Notes under the pieces: generated by a model
Databases searched by the model: none
What the model saw: only the letters and a program-made list of their open reading frames with translations
What the model was told of the DNA's origin: nothing
Translations under genes and position numbers: made by a program
DNA from: JALYGJ01 sp036558545
GTDB taxonomy: Bacteria; Chloroflexota; Limnocylindria; Limnocylindrales; CSP1-4
DNA: 15,190 nucleotides
NCBI GenBank assembly: GCA_036558545.1
Contig: DATBFJ010000054.1
Span: forward strand, 1-15,190
Direction: 5' to 3'
Part shown: positions 14,304-15,190 of the stretch, piece by piece
Layout: the number at the start of each line of letters is the position of its first letter
Numbering within the stretch: position 1 is the first letter of the stretch

Positions 14304-15190
14304 ATGGAGCGCGAGCGGCTAATCGGTATCGCGCTCGTCGTCATCAGCGCGTGCGGCTACGGCTCTGGCCCCCTTTTCGCCAAGCCTGCGTATGCGGCTG
14401 GAGTCGACTGGCTCACCCTCCTTGCGTGGCGCTTCCTGTTTGCCGCCATCGTGTCGTGGGGTTGGCTGCTCCTCTGGCCGGCGCAGCGCAAGGCGGTGCG
14501 CAACCTCTCGCGGCGGCGCGTGTTCGTGCTGATCTTGCTTGGCGTGTTCTTTGTCGGAAACAGCGGAACGTACTTCGCCGGGCTGCAGTACCTCAGCGCC
14601 TCGCTATCGGCCCTGATCGTCTACATGTACCCGGCGATCGTTGCGGTGCTGACGATTCGTTTTGGGCGCCGCCTCGAGGGTCGGCGAGCGTGGGGAGCGC
14701 TCGCGCTGGCCACTTTCGGCGTCGTGCTCGCAGTGGGCGGCATTGACCCGAACCAACCGGTCCAGCCCATTGGTCTGGTGCTGATGATCTCGTCACCGAT
14801 CATCTACGCGGTCTGGATCGTGCTCGCTGGTCGGCTCGCGGGCGAGCGATCGAGGCAGCGTGAAAACGCCGGGTTGGTGCCGCCGCACGAGTCCGAATCG
14901 ACCGAGGAGGCACGCGACGCGGCGCCGACCGCCGCGGTGATGCTGACCGCAACCGCGGTCGCGTGGTGGTCCTGGGCGCTCGCCGCGCACAACCCTGTGC
15001 TGCCCCAGCAGATACCAACAGACGCGTGGCTGCCGCTCGTAGGCGTTGGCATCGTCTCAACGGCCATTGCGTTGCAGGCGTTCTACGCGGGTGCTCGACG
15101 CATTGGCGCGGCACAGGCATCGCTCGTCAGCACGGTCGAGCCGATCTACACGATCATCCTTGCTGCGCTGCTTTTCGGCGAGCGCCTGAC
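14304..15190 (+). CDS. EamA/DMT-family transporter (partial, 3' end beyond window)
   Basis: The first 295 residues are present and the frame runs off the window. It has two EamA repeats, at about 6-145 and 155-295, with roughly nine or ten hydrophobic helices visible. Typical features are GSGPLFAKPAYAAG near 20-33, SASLSALIVYMYPAIVAVL at 98-116, and in the second half QASLVSTVEPIYTIILAALLFGERL, the usual repeat end. A hydrophilic, charged segment at about 178-208 separates the repeats and is longer than normal for the family. Such 10-helix proteins export or exchange small metabolites; the substrate is not predictable. The gene diverges from the receiver-like gene with 30 bases between start codons and no ribosome binding site. 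Confidence 0.85.
   Translation, partial: MERERLIGIALVVISACGYGSGPLFAKPAYAAGVDWLTLLAWRFLFAAIVSWGWLLLWPAQRKAVRNLSRRRVFVLILLGVFFVGNSGTYFAGLQYLSASLSALIVYMYPAIVAVLTIRFGRRLEGRRAWGALALATFGVVLAVGGIDPNQPVQPIGLVLMISSPIIYAVWIVLAGRLAGERSRQRENAGLVPPHESESTEEARDAAPTAAVMLTATAVAWWSWALAAHNPVLPQQIPTDAWLPLVGVGIVSTAIALQAFYAGARRIGAAQASLVSTVEPIYTIILAALLFGERL

Noticed and set aside
1..15190. A defence, mobile or other wholly new multi-gene system
   Set aside because: I looked for transposases, integrases, toxin-antitoxin pairs, nucleases, repeat arrays and phage genes and found none; composition is uniform and most genes belong to known metabolic families.
1..15190. tRNA, rRNA, riboswitch or trp attenuator
   Set aside because: Intergenic gaps are too short for tRNA or riboswitch structures, and the trp operon leader lies outside the window.

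Overview
This is a GC-rich, tightly packed bacterial chromosome segment of ordinary metabolic and housekeeping genes. Nothing marks it as a phage, plasmid, transposon or island. The gene content, four-base stop/start overlaps and several GTG starts would fit a high-GC soil or freshwater lineage, perhaps Chloroflexota or a neighbouring deep branch. That placement is a guess from style, not from a marker gene.

Region 1 (1-5469, + strand) is a tryptophan operon in the order trpE(3' end)-trpG-trpD-trpCFB-trpA. Every junction between separate genes is the same ATGA overlap. The three middle genes are one 899-residue reading frame: indole-glycerol-phosphate synthase, phosphoribosylanthranilate isomerase and tryptophan synthase beta in a single chain. 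Together the genes cover chorismate to tryptophan.

Region 2 (5543-6746, - strand) is a three-gene unit: a glyoxalase-fold (VOC) protein, a cysteine-free ArsR-type repressor and an AHSA1/SRPBCC protein, joined by 1- and 4-base overlaps. A TTGACA-18-CATAAT promoter lies upstream, with an 18-bp inverted repeat across its -10 box that is probably the repressor's own operator.

Region 3 (6866-9451, + strand) diverges from region 2. It holds a FabF-type ketoacyl-ACP synthase II with an intact Cys-His-His triad, then an MFS exporter. The exporter meets the thioesterase gene tail to tail in a shared CTAG.

Region 4 (14273-9448, - strand, read right to left) is a possible five-gene unit: a small receiver-like protein, an M24B Xaa-Pro peptidase, a short unknown protein, a CopA-type copper ATPase and a HotDog acyl-CoA thioesterase. 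The first two overlap by GTGA; the others are 28-47 bp apart.

Region 5 (14304-15190, + strand) is the start of an EamA/DMT transporter that runs off the window, diverging from region 4 across 30 bp.

I see no tRNA, rRNA, CRISPR array, insertion sequence or origin. The most unusual items are the TrpC-TrpF-TrpB fusion and the uniformly coupled trp operon; the receiver-like/peptidase pair and the small unknown protein are the least explained.
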